From Verrucomicrobiota bacterium (GTDB lineage: Bacteria; Verrucomicrobiota; Verrucomicrobiia; Limisphaerales; JADLHS01), in contig JAKQDQ010000090.1 in assembly GCA_029573725.1 (NCBI GenBank), positions 1-64,000 on the forward strand: a stretch of DNA of 64,000 nt. Reading direction: 5' to 3'. The position numbers and the translations under genes are program-made. Positions 53,893 to 63,140 of this stretch are shown here, piece after piece (the stretch's first letter is position 1; each line of letters opens with the position of its first letter). The notes under the pieces were generated by a model. That model saw nothing but the letters and a program-made list of their open reading frames with translations, made no database searches and had not been told where the DNA came from.

Positions 53893-55233
53893 ATGAAAAT
53901 CGTATGTGGAACGGATTTCTCAATTCACGCCGCCAGCGCTGCGGATGCCGCCGCCGCCATGGCCATCCGTTGTAAAACGCCGCTGGAGTTGGTGCATGGC
54001 CTTGAACCCGCCACCTTGGAGTTCCTCTCCAAGGAAGGTGTGGATGAAGTCTATGCCCGGCTGCGTCGCAAGCTCGGCACGGAAGCCAACCGGCTGCGCG
54101 CCGGCGGCACGGAAGTGACGGAAAAAATGATCCTCGGCCGCCCGCAGGAGGTGCTGGTCAACGAAGCTTCAACCAGCGGCGCGGATTTGATCGTGGTATC
54201 CAGCATCGGACGCATTGCGCCGAGCCGCTGGCTGGTCGGCAGCGTGGCGGAAAAAACGGCACAACTTTCGCGCGTGCCCACGCTGGTGGTGCGGGATCAT
54301 GACCGGTTGATTGCCTGGGCCCGCGGCAAACGCAAGCTTACCGTCTTTGTCGGTTACGACTTCTCGCCCAGTTCGGATGCCGCGCTGCAATGGGTGGCGG
54401 CATTGAAGGAGATCGGAGTCTGCCGCACGGTGATCGCCTACGTTTCCTGGCCGCCCAAGGAAACCTGGCGCTTCGGCATTGGCGGACATAGCGGCCTGAC
54501 CGAAAACGAACCGGAAGTGCGCGCCATGTTGGAGCGTGATTTGAAGGAGCGTTGCACCGAGGTCTTCGGCCTGGGCCTTCCGGAACTGCGCATCGTCTCC
54601 AGTTGGGGGCCCGTCGAGGAAAAACTCGTCGAACTGGCCAACGCCGAATCCGCCGACCTGATCGTTCTGGGCACCAACCAGCGCCACGGACTCAGCCGTT
54701 TTTGGCTCGGCTCGGTATCGCGCACCATGTTGCATCGGACCACCACCAACCTCGTGTGTGTGCCCGCGCCGGAGGAGGCGGATTTGAGCCGCGGCCAGCT
54801 CCCCAGCTATCGGCGGGTACTTGTTCCAACGGACTTTTCCAAGCAAGCCAACCGCGCCATTGCCTACGCATATGGCGTGGTGCCCCGCGGCGGGGAAATC
54901 TGCCTGGTACACATCGTCCCGCCAGCCAACGTCTTTCAATCGGGGACTCCAGCCAACGGTGGCCCCCAGGAGAAACGGAAGCAGAAATTGAAAACCCAAC
55001 TCCAGGCCTTGATTCCCAAAGCCGCGGAAAAACGCGGCATCAAGACGCGAATTGAAGTGGCGGAACACCAGCATCCCGATCTGGCCATTTGTCAGGCGGC
55101 GGAACGTTTCAGCGCCAATCTGATCTGCCTCGGCTCGCGCGGACGCTCCGGGTTGAAAAAGAAGCTGCTGGGGTCCACCACCGAAGGGGTGATGCGGCGC
55201 AGCCCCCATCCGGTGCTCATCATTCCCAATTAA
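53893..55233 (+). CDS. Triple universal stress protein domain protein
   Basis: 446 residues from ATG 53893 with GGAG eight bases upstream. Three USP domains in series: about 1-140 (IVCGTDFSIHAASA ... LIVVSSIGRIAPSRWLVGSVAE), 150-295 (VFVGYDFSPSSDAALQ ... LIVLGTNQRHGLSRFWLGSVSRTML) and 305-446 (VLVPTDFSKQANRAIAYA ... LICLGSRGRSGLKKKLLGSTTEGVMRRSPHPVLII). Domain 3 has the full ATP-binding G-2x-G-9x-G-S/T pattern; domains 1 and 2 deviate. Most USPs carry one or two domains. A GC-rich hairpin follows the stop at 55237-55251. Confidence 0.9.
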   Translation: MKIVCGTDFSIHAASAADAAAAMAIRCKTPLELVHGLEPATLEFLSKEGVDEVYARLRRKLGTEANRLRAGGTEVTEKMILGRPQEVLVNEASTSGADLIVVSSIGRIAPSRWLVGSVAEKTAQLSRVPTLVVRDHDRLIAWARGKRKLTVFVGYDFSPSSDAALQWVAALKEIGVCRTVIAYVSWPPKETWRFGIGGHSGLTENEPEVRAMLERDLKERCTEVFGLGLPELRIVSSWGPVEEKLVELANAESADLIVLGTNQRHGLSRFWLGSVSRTMLHRTTTNLVCVPAPEEADLSRGQLPSYRRVLVPTDFSKQANRAIAYAYGVVPRGGEICLVHIVPPANVFQSGTPANGGPQEKRKQKLKTQLQALIPKAAEKRGIKTRIEVAEHQHPDLAICQAAERFSANLICLGSRGRSGLKKKLLGSTTEGVMRRSPHPVLIIPN

Positions 55234-55471
55234 ACCGAGCCGGCCCGGCTCACGCACCGGCCGCAGGCCACCGTCGCGTTGGGGCACCGCGCGTCCAGCG
55301 CTCCGGCCCAAAGCCCGGACGCCCAATCATGCCCGGCACGGTTCCCGGACCATCGCCCGGGCGGTGGCTCCAACCCGGACCGGTCGCGATCTCCGCGACA
55401 GACGGAGCATCCGCGTTGAGACTTGACGAGCCTGGCCGGGACCTGTTAAGCCACAACCCCACGACCATCCG

Positions 55472-56827
55472 ATGAACATTGACACGTTGAAAACGGAATC
55501 CCGGAAACTTGTCCCCGCAGGTGCGCGCCTCCGCCTCCCCTGCCGGGCCGGCAAATCACTGCGTCTGGCGACGATTCCCCTTGCCTGGCTGGTCAGCGCG
55601 TCGTTGTTCGCCGCCAGCCCGGAAAAGGCCGCGACCATCACCGGGAGGGCGCCGGCGGCGAGCGGCACCTCGGAAAACGGTGAGGTGGGCGGGGGCGGGT
55701 ACCGATTATTGCTGACCAATGGCGCGGCGCGCGTGCCGGTGGTGGTGGTGGGCGGCACCCCCTATCAAATGGGCTGGCATCTCGGTCGCCTGTTGCAGCC
55801 GGAAATTCAACGTTTCATCCCGGGGGCGGTGGCCGAATTCAAGCAACAACTCAAGCTTTCCGATGACCATCTGGACCAGGTCTGGGCCACCACGGCGGCC
55901 TTTTCCGACCCACGTTTCACGCAGGAACTGGCGGGGCTGGCGGCCGGCGCCGCAGTACCCATTCGCGCGCTGCAACACGCACACTGTCTGCCGTTGCTGA
56001 TGCCATATTCCTGCAGTGCCGTCGCGGTCTGGGGCCCGGCCAGCGCCGACGGGCACCTGTACCAGACACGGGATCTGGATTGGAACCTCGAAGTGGGCGC
56101 CCATAATTTTCCGGCCCTGGTGGTGTATCTTCCCGTGAACGGTCAGGCGCACGTCCTGCCCACATTTGCCGGCATCATCGGCGCGAACTGCGGCATGAAT
56201 GCCGCCGGTATTGCGCTCTCCGAAATGGGGGACTCCCCGGAGCGCGAGATGCCTTATTTCCTCCAGGCGCCGCATTTCACCGCGTGGTTTCGCACCGTGC
56301 TCTACGACGCCCCCGGCTTGTCCGGCGCACTCGACATTTTCCAACAACAACCCATGACCAAGCGGTACCACTTTGTGTTCGGTGACGGCCGCGCCGAAAA
56401 ACGGGCGGTCAAAATTCGCGCGCACAGTCCGGAGCCTGTCGCGGACCGCGTCCGCATCTGGCGCGACAACGATCCGACAGATGAATTTGCACCGAACGTG
56501 CTGGCCCATGTGGTTTACAATGATGAAGGCCGGGGCGCGTTTCCGACGCTGCGCGACAACTACGGCAAGTTCGATGGCGAGCGCATGATGCAGCTGGCCT
56601 GTTCCATTCCGATCCGTGGCGGCAATGTGATGAATGCAGTGTTCGACGCCACCGCCCTCCGGCTTTGGGTCACGTACGCCGGACCGGACGACGAAGCCTA
56701 CCAGCGCCCGGCGGTTTTTCTGGATCTGACCCGTTTGGACGGCGATCGCGATGGCCGGCCCGACCTGCAGGAAGGCGCCGCTCCCGGCAGCAATGGCCGC
56801 CCGGCATTTCTGGAACCCACGCGTTAA
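55472..56827 (+). CDS. Secreted C45-type (acyltransferase/Ntn) hydrolase
   Basis: 451 residues. Signal region LATIPLAWLVSASLFAAS. VVGGTPYQMGWHLGRLLQPEI is the pre-nucleophile helix also present in the large fusion at 9955-12897; catalytic Cys181 in YSCSAVAVWG, then RDLDWN and GANCGMNAAGIALSEMG complete the C45 pattern. Family members self-cleave before the Cys and handle N-acyl bonds such as penicillin side chains or acyl amino acids. A calcium-loop-like LDGDRDGRPDLQEG is near the C-terminus. Substrate unknown. Confidence 0.85.
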   Translation: MNIDTLKTESRKLVPAGARLRLPCRAGKSLRLATIPLAWLVSASLFAASPEKAATITGRAPAASGTSENGEVGGGGYRLLLTNGAARVPVVVVGGTPYQMGWHLGRLLQPEIQRFIPGAVAEFKQQLKLSDDHLDQVWATTAAFSDPRFTQELAGLAAGAAVPIRALQHAHCLPLLMPYSCSAVAVWGPASADGHLYQTRDLDWNLEVGAHNFPALVVYLPVNGQAHVLPTFAGIIGANCGMNAAGIALSEMGDSPEREMPYFLQAPHFTAWFRTVLYDAPGLSGALDIFQQQPMTKRYHFVFGDGRAEKRAVKIRAHSPEPVADRVRIWRDNDPTDEFAPNVLAHVVYNDEGRGAFPTLRDNYGKFDGERMMQLACSIPIRGGNVMNAVFDATALRLWVTYAGPDDEAYQRPAVFLDLTRLDGDRDGRPDLQEGAAPGSNGRPAFLEPTR

Positions 56828-56857
56828 GGCGGCGCGCGGAGCCGCCCGGGGAAACAA

Positions 56858-58444
56858 TCACCGGGGCGTATGCCGCTCCGACCAGAGTTCAATCGCGCGC
56901 ATGACGCGGAGCGGATGATCCGTCTGAATCAAGTCGAGCCCCCAGTCCATCGCCTGCAGATAGGCCTCCACCTGTTCGTGCTCGCCCAGCGCATCCGCAA
57001 ACACTTTGATGCCGTGCGCATGGCACCGGGACACGAGGTCCGGAGACAGGATTTTCCAGTCCGCATCCACCGCGTAAGGCTTGAGCCGGGCGATCTCATC
57101 GAGTTGCGCGGCGCTCCGCAACGGTGGCAAACAGCGAATGGCGGGAGCCATCGCCTTCAATTCTGCAAGGAACGGCGGCATTTGATAAACCACCGTACGC
57201 TCGATCATCTGATGCGCGTCGAGCGCTTTGACCAGGCGGTCCGGGCGCATTTGCTTGGCATCAAAATAGAACTGCACCCGGCCGGAAAAGGCGGACAGGA
57301 ACTGTTCCAAACCGGGGACGGGGGTTTGGGCAAACGCCCGGCTGAATTTCACCCCCGCATCCAGCCTGCGCACCGCGGCGGCGGTCGCTTCGCGGATGGG
57401 CCCGCGCCCGTCGGTGGTGCGATCCAAATGCGCATCGTGTAACAGAAAACAGCGGCCGTCCCGGGTGGCCCGCACGTCGAACTCCACATAATCCACGCCC
57501 AGCCGCACGGCTTTCTCGAATGCCGGCAGCGTGTTCTCCGGCGCATACCGACTCGCGCCCCGATGCAGGGAAATCAGGACCGGCCGCCGCGGAACGCGGC
57601 GCCACAGCGCCTGCGCGAGCACTTCCTCAGGCACCTCGGTCAGCAACCAATCCGCGCCGGCGGCCATGGCCCGCTCCCAAAATCCGGGCTGATCCCAGTC
57701 TCCAAGTACTTTGGCCAGCACCCTGATCCCGACACGATGAAAATCCGCCACGCGCGCCGGGGTCACCTCCGGCGCGTCCATCGCCACAGCCGCCAGGCCC
57801 TGCGTGGCCACCCAATCCGCCCCTTCCAGACCAGGCTGCCACGGGGTCAGGAGGGCGATCTTCCCGCCACCCAGTTGCCGCACCTGCCGGCTTCCTTCGG
57901 CATCCAGCTTAACAACCACCTGTCCGGCCATGCGCGCGTCCAGAATCTCCTGAACGAGCTGCCCCGCATCCACCGCCTTGCAATCGAGATAAAGATTCAA
58001 CCGCCCGCGACAGAGTGCGAAACCCTCCTCCAGGGACAACAGGGTCGTGCCTCGGAAACGCTCCGCAAAAGCAGTCCCAACGTCCACCTGACTCAAGATG
58101 GCCCAGTCGGTCTCATGGATCTGAAAGGAGACACCGGTCGCATTCGTGACCGTCGCGAAACGGGCCAGCACGTGCCGGCCGTCCCGCGTCCGGCGCACGT
58201 CCACTTCAGCCCACTCCAATTGATCCTCAATGCAGTGTTCCAGGGCCGGGCGCGTGTTTGCGGGGGCCTGTCGTCCCGCGCCGCCATGCGCCATCACCTG
58301 CACTGCGCGCGGCGGGCGCACGGGCTCAAAAAACGGGAACGCCCCCGCGCTCGTTCCAGCGGCCGCCAGCCACAGCGCGACACCGGCGCCCATCAGCGGC
58401 AGCGGCAACCGGTGCGTCGGGCAGAATGTCATGCCGTGCATCAT
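56858..58444 (-). CDS. Tandem glycerophosphodiester phosphodiesterase, first domain degenerate
   Basis: 528 residues; the start lies among clustered ATGs at 58444, 58441 and 58432. Signal region LMGAGVALWLAAAGTSAGA. Domain 1 (about 48-275) keeps AHGGAGRQAPANTRPAL and AEVDVRRTRDG but has ARF where the catalytic HD should be. Domain 2 (about 288-525) is complete: LHRGASRYAPENTLPAF, EFDVRATRDG (Glu321, Asp323), LLHDAHLDRTTDG (His336). It should cleave glycerophosphodiesters outside the cytoplasm; the first copy probably only binds. Confidence 0.9.
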   Translation of the reverse strand: MMHGMTFCPTHRLPLPLMGAGVALWLAAAGTSAGAFPFFEPVRPPRAVQVMAHGGAGRQAPANTRPALEHCIEDQLEWAEVDVRRTRDGRHVLARFATVTNATGVSFQIHETDWAILSQVDVGTAFAERFRGTTLLSLEEGFALCRGRLNLYLDCKAVDAGQLVQEILDARMAGQVVVKLDAEGSRQVRQLGGGKIALLTPWQPGLEGADWVATQGLAAVAMDAPEVTPARVADFHRVGIRVLAKVLGDWDQPGFWERAMAAGADWLLTEVPEEVLAQALWRRVPRRPVLISLHRGASRYAPENTLPAFEKAVRLGVDYVEFDVRATRDGRCFLLHDAHLDRTTDGRGPIREATAAAVRRLDAGVKFSRAFAQTPVPGLEQFLSAFSGRVQFYFDAKQMRPDRLVKALDAHQMIERTVVYQMPPFLAELKAMAPAIRCLPPLRSAAQLDEIARLKPYAVDADWKILSPDLVSRCHAHGIKVFADALGEHEQVEAYLQAMDWGLDLIQTDHPLRVMRAIELWSERHTPR

Positions 58445-58596
58445 CGCCGGGCGGCACCGCCGCGCAAGCCACAAAAACGGCGGGCGGTGGAAGCCCCCCG
58501 CGCCGAGCGTCCGCCGGTCCGGCCGACCCACCCCGCCGCCTGGAACGGTTCAGCGTTGCGTGTTCGTCTTCCAGGCGATACAAGACTGTAACCGTT

Positions 58597-61527
58597 ATGA
58601 AATTTGCCATGAGACTCTCGCGGCCGGGCGGGTGGATCCTCGGAGCGGCGCTGGGATGGACCGCCGCTCATGGACTGGCCACCGCCGCCGCCGCCTCACC
58701 GCTGCAGGCCAGATGGATCTGGCACCCGGAGGCGGACGTTCATGCCTACAACCAAACCGTCGTCGCCCGGAAATCTTTCCAGCTGTCCCGACCGGACCAG
58801 GCCACGCTGCGCATCACCGCCGACAGTTTTTACCGGCTCTTCATCAACGACCAATGGGTCAACGACGGCCCCGCGCGCAGCTGGCCGGAACATTTTCAAT
58901 ATGACGTCATCGACGCGTCGCCTTACCTCCGGAACGGAGCCAACGAAATCCGCATCCTCGCGCGCTATTACGGCGTGGGCGATTTTCATCGCGTGCCCAA
59001 ACAGGCGGGTTTGCTGGCGCAACTGGACGTCACCCTCGCCGACGGCAGCCCCCTGCGTCTCATCACCGACCGGGACTGGCAAGTGGCCCGGTTTCCCGCG
59101 GTCATCGCCCAAACGCCCAAGGTCAGCATCCAAATGGAACCCTGCGAACTGTACGACGCCCGGCTGGCGGAGGAATTGTCCTTCCAGCCCGCCGCCGAAC
59201 TTTTCGGCGCGGAGGACGGTCCCTGGAGCGACTTAAACCCGCGCGATGTGGCCTTGCTCACCCGGACGCCCTTCGCATTCAAAACCATGGCGGCAGCCCG
59301 CGTGGTCCAAGCCAGCGGCTGGAATTTTTGTGTGCCCGCGGCGCGGCTCGTCAACCCCGGTCTGATCGAGGCGAATCACGAGGCCAGCTGCGCCTTCGGC
59401 ATGGCCACCCTGCTGACGGCGGAACGGGAGACCACCCTGACCCTGCAGTCGGAAGGCATGAAGCTGGCCATCGACGGCGTGCGGCGCGAGGGCGCGGTGT
59501 CGCTCAGCGCCGGGACACACTTCGTGCTGGCCTTTCCGCACCAGATGTTTGGGCACGACAAGGAGAAGGCGGTGCGCTTCATGAATCCGGAAGCCTGCAA
59601 ACTGCACAACCCCCTGCAACCAGAGTCGGAAAATCCGTGGGTTTTCATCCGGCTGCCCCAATACGCCATCGCCACCAATGATCTCGTGTGGATGCAATTC
59701 CGCGTTGACGATCCCTTCGGCCGGGCGGCGCGCGATTACGCGCACCAGTCGGATGCCTGGCTGACCGCGGTGAAGAACCCCGCCGGCTTGCGTCAAACAT
59801 TCGGACGGAACTGCGAACTGCTGTCCAGCGCAGCGATGTTCGTTACGGATGTGTTCTGGCCATTCACGCAACGCCAGGTGGTCGGCGACGCGACGGCCCT
59901 GGTGACCCGGCCCGCCGCGGCGCTGCATGACAATCCGGAGTACACCATCATTCAACCCAGCCCCCATGGCGACGTGGAGCTGCTGTACGATCTGGGCGAG
60001 CAAAACTGCGGCTACTGGAATTTCGATCTGGCGGCGGCGGCGGGGGTGGAGGTGGACATTTTCGCCGTGGAATACATTGCGCCCGACGGCCGCATCCAGT
60101 TTCCCTGGAGCAATCGCAACGGGCTGCGTTACATCACCCGGTCGGGCAACAACCGCTTCACCTCGCTGAAACGCCGGTCCGGCCGCTACGTGTATCTGAC
60201 CCTCCGCAACCAGCACGCCCCCGTGCGCCTGCGGCACTTCAATCTGATCGAATCCACCTACCCGGTGGATGCCCTGGGCAGCTTCCGGTGCAGCGACGCG
60301 CGACTGGACCGCATCTGGGACATTTCCACCCGTACGTTGAAGTTGTGCATGGAAGACACCTACACCGATTGCCCGCTCTATGAACAGACGCATTGGGTCG
60401 GCGACGCGCGCAATGAATCCCTGCTGGCCTATGGCGTGTTCGGCGCCCACGACCTCGCCCGGCGGTGCATCAACCTCACCGCACAATCGCTCGAACACTA
60501 CCCTTTCGCCGGCTGCCAGACGCCATCCAGCTGGGACGTGCTCCTGCCCGCGTGGAGCCTGCTGTGGGGCATTTCCACCTGGGATTACTACTGGGAAACG
60601 GGCGATGCCGCATGGTTGCGCACCGTTTATCCCGCCGTGATCCAGAACCTGCAGGGCGTGGAAAAATACGTGGACGCACGCGACCTGTTCACCGGGCCCT
60701 TCTGGAATTTCTTCGACTGGGTGAACATGGACCAGGCGCATCAGACCGTTTTGCACAACAGCTTCTTTGTCGTGGGCGCGATCGACGCCGCGCTCCAGGC
60801 CGCTGACGCGCTGGGCGACACCACCCACGTCGCGTGGCTGCAATCCTTGCGCGCCCGGCTGGTCACCGGCCTCAACCGGCTGTGGGACGACGCGAAACAG
60901 GCGTACCCGGATTCCATTCACGACGATGGCGTGGTCAGTTCCTCCACCTGCCAGCACACCAGTTTCCTGTCGCTGCTCTATGACGTCGTGCCGCCGGCGC
61001 ACGCGTTGGCCGCCATCAACAACGTGACCAATCCACCGCCTCAAATGGTAAAAGTCGGCTCCCCATTCGCCGCCCTGTATCTCTACGAAGCGTGCGAAAA
61101 ACTCGGCCTCGACGACGTGATCCTGCGGGAGATTTATCAACAATACCTGCCCATGATCGAAGCCGGTGCGACGACCGTTTGGGAAAGCTTTCCCACCGGC
61201 ACCACCGGGGGCGGCGGGTTTCCCACGCGCAGCCACGCCCATGCCTGGTCCAGTGCGCCCTCGCGCTTCCTGAACCGCATCGTGCTGGGCGTGAAAAACA
61301 CCGCGCCGGGGGCGACCGCCGTCCAGATCAGTCCGCGGCTGAACGGTTTGACCTGGGCGCACGGCACCACCGCCACCGTGCGCGGCCCGGTGCGGGTGGA
61401 TTGGAAGCTTCAAGACAACACCTTGACCGTTACTTACTCCGTTCCGTCCGGCGTCAAGGCAACATTCGTGAAGAACAACACGCACCACGGCCTCAAGGTC
61501 GTGGTCAACGGCAAGGTATTGGAATGA
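58597..61527 (+). CDS. GH78-type alpha-L-rhamnosidase
   Basis: 976 residues from ATG 58597 with a signal peptide up to about residue 34. N-terminal beta domains with QARWIWHPEADVH and FINDQWVNDGP (lectin-like), then an (alpha/alpha)6 catalytic domain carrying EDTYTDCPLYEQTHWVGDARNESL, the GH78 hallmark (D..REQ.GW.GD-like), and the C-terminal beta domain (TAVQISPRLNGLTWAHGT). Removes terminal rhamnose. Its stop overlaps the next ATG (ATGA), so the two are co-translated. Probably extracytoplasmic. Confidence 0.92.
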   Translation: MKFAMRLSRPGGWILGAALGWTAAHGLATAAAASPLQARWIWHPEADVHAYNQTVVARKSFQLSRPDQATLRITADSFYRLFINDQWVNDGPARSWPEHFQYDVIDASPYLRNGANEIRILARYYGVGDFHRVPKQAGLLAQLDVTLADGSPLRLITDRDWQVARFPAVIAQTPKVSIQMEPCELYDARLAEELSFQPAAELFGAEDGPWSDLNPRDVALLTRTPFAFKTMAAARVVQASGWNFCVPAARLVNPGLIEANHEASCAFGMATLLTAERETTLTLQSEGMKLAIDGVRREGAVSLSAGTHFVLAFPHQMFGHDKEKAVRFMNPEACKLHNPLQPESENPWVFIRLPQYAIATNDLVWMQFRVDDPFGRAARDYAHQSDAWLTAVKNPAGLRQTFGRNCELLSSAAMFVTDVFWPFTQRQVVGDATALVTRPAAALHDNPEYTIIQPSPHGDVELLYDLGEQNCGYWNFDLAAAAGVEVDIFAVEYIAPDGRIQFPWSNRNGLRYITRSGNNRFTSLKRRSGRYVYLTLRNQHAPVRLRHFNLIESTYPVDALGSFRCSDARLDRIWDISTRTLKLCMEDTYTDCPLYEQTHWVGDARNESLLAYGVFGAHDLARRCINLTAQSLEHYPFAGCQTPSSWDVLLPAWSLLWGISTWDYYWETGDAAWLRTVYPAVIQNLQGVEKYVDARDLFTGPFWNFFDWVNMDQAHQTVLHNSFFVVGAIDAALQAADALGDTTHVAWLQSLRARLVTGLNRLWDDAKQAYPDSIHDDGVVSSSTCQHTSFLSLLYDVVPPAHALAAINNVTNPPPQMVKVGSPFAALYLYEACEKLGLDDVILREIYQQYLPMIEAGATTVWESFPTGTTGGGGFPTRSHAHAWSSAPSRFLNRIVLGVKNTAPGATAVQISPRLNGLTWAHGTTATVRGPVRVDWKLQDNTLTVTYSVPSGVKATFVKNNTHHGLKVVVNGKVLE

Positions 61528-62852
61528 TCGCAGAAACCGTGCGCCATCACGTGGCGGAACCGGAAACCCCGGAGGCAGCCTTGATTCCGGCCCAGGCCTC
61601 CCCGGTAAGACCTCGCCTCATGTTTGTCGCCGCCGGTGCCAACCCGGACGCTCCGGAGGCCACGTCGCTCCTTCCCGGCCCGACACCGGTGAAACCACGG
61701 TCTTGTTTCATCCGCCCCGCTTCCCGGCTGGCGGGAGGCGTTCTGCTGCTGTTGTTGCTCTTCAGCACCCGCGGGCGGGCCGACCCGTCGGACGCCCCAT
61801 CGGAAGCCCGCGGAATTTGGGTGCATCTCACCCATTTCAATGCAGATCCGGTTCAAGGCAAGGCGGAGGTTGAGGCCTTTGTGGATCGTTACGCGGAGGC
61901 CAATTTCAATCTGGTGCTTCCCTGGGTGCTCAGTGAATACATGGCGGCCCTGACTGATCCCAGCTACCTCGACAGCCAGCCCACCGCCAAATGGGACGCG
62001 TTGGGTGCCCTTGTTCACTCCGCCCGGCAACACCATCTCCAGGTGCATTTCTGGTATTCCTTCACCTATTACAAATCCCCGCGCAGTCCGGAGTTTAATC
62101 CAGAGCACGGCGGCAACCCCGCCTGGGCCGCGCGCCGCGTCCTGCCCGCCAAGACGCCGGGTCAGCCACCCGTGGTATCCGCGCCGATGACCGACGTGTG
62201 CCCCATGCACCCCGAAGCGCGCGCCTGGCAGATCAAGCTGTTGGAGGCCATGCTGGAACGGTACCCGGGCATTTCCATTCACATCGAGGAGCCGGGCTTC
62301 GGTTATCCAGGCAGTTGCGTCTGCGATCTGTGCCAATCACTCTTTCGCAAAATCTATGGCACGGACCTGGTGGAATCCATCCACACCCCGCAGGCCGAGG
62401 ATTTTCGCTGCCTGGGCACGACGGAATTGATCCGCGAACTGCGCGCAAAATTGGCCTCGCGCACGCCGCGCCCCTGCCTTTCCGTCAACGGCGGTCCGCT
62501 CTGGCGCAGCGACCGGCAACTCGGACGCGACTGGAAACGCTGGGCGGACCTGGGCTGGCTGGATTATTACGCCGCGCAAAATTACACCGACGATCCGGAC
62601 CGCTTCACCCAACTGACCCGGGGTGTCCTCCAGGATCTGCAGCCCTGTCCGGTATTCGTCGGCATCGGAGTGAAATGGAGCGGCGGTGCAACCCCGTTGC
62701 CCACGGTGTTGCAGGAAATCGAGCAGGCGCGGAAGCTCGGGGCCTCCGGAGTCGTTCTGTTCAGCGCCACGGCGCTCACTGCCGAGGATTTGGCAAGGCT
62801 CAAAGCCGGTCCGTTCCGACAACCCTCCCTGTATCCGGAGGCCCGGCGTTAA
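61524..62852 (+). CDS. Family-10-like glycosylhydrolase (GHL10/DUF187 type)
   Basis: 442 residues from ATG 61524, overlapping the rhamnosidase stop. A GTG at 61689 would instead place a perfect signal (LAGGVLLLLLLFSTRGRA) near the N-terminus, so the true start is uncertain. The TIM-barrel part begins ARGIWVHLTHFNAD and shows VEAFVDRYAEANFNLVLPW, DVCPMHPEARAWQIKLLEAML, ISIHIEEPGFGYPGSC and LDYYAAQNYTDDP. Belongs to the GHL10 glycoside-hydrolase-like group; activity unproven. Likely partner of rhamnogalacturonan breakdown by context. Confidence 0.82.
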   Translation: MIAETVRHHVAEPETPEAALIPAQASPVRPRLMFVAAGANPDAPEATSLLPGPTPVKPRSCFIRPASRLAGGVLLLLLLFSTRGRADPSDAPSEARGIWVHLTHFNADPVQGKAEVEAFVDRYAEANFNLVLPWVLSEYMAALTDPSYLDSQPTAKWDALGALVHSARQHHLQVHFWYSFTYYKSPRSPEFNPEHGGNPAWAARRVLPAKTPGQPPVVSAPMTDVCPMHPEARAWQIKLLEAMLERYPGISIHIEEPGFGYPGSCVCDLCQSLFRKIYGTDLVESIHTPQAEDFRCLGTTELIRELRAKLASRTPRPCLSVNGGPLWRSDRQLGRDWKRWADLGWLDYYAAQNYTDDPDRFTQLTRGVLQDLQPCPVFVGIGVKWSGGATPLPTVLQEIEQARKLGASGVVLFSATALTAEDLARLKAGPFRQPSLYPEARR

Positions 62853-63140
62853 TCGCCGCGCGACGGCAACCCCAGCTTGCCGTCCTTCGTCAAGCGCAGC
62901 CGGGGCCACCGCTGATGAAGCCAGATGTCCCCCTTGCGCACCGGGCAGGGCGCAGACATCCGGACGCACCGGGAACGGGAAATGGCTGTGTCCCGACCTC
63001 GATCAGCATTTTCCGGGGTGACAACGATTCAACTTGAATGTCCCGGTCTGTGCGCAAAGAATGCCCCCAATCAATTCAGCCCGGAGCTGGACGACTAGGA
63101 GATGAGCACGAGGCGCGGGTCGCTCGCCGGGGGTTCATTG

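Noticed and set aside
55237..55251. GC hairpin after the triple USP gene as a terminator
   Set aside because: Only six base pairs and no T-run; could be chance in GC-rich DNA.
59233..61488. A 751-codon minus-strand frame inside the GH78 gene
   Set aside because: No motifs; antisense of a well-conserved rhamnosidase.
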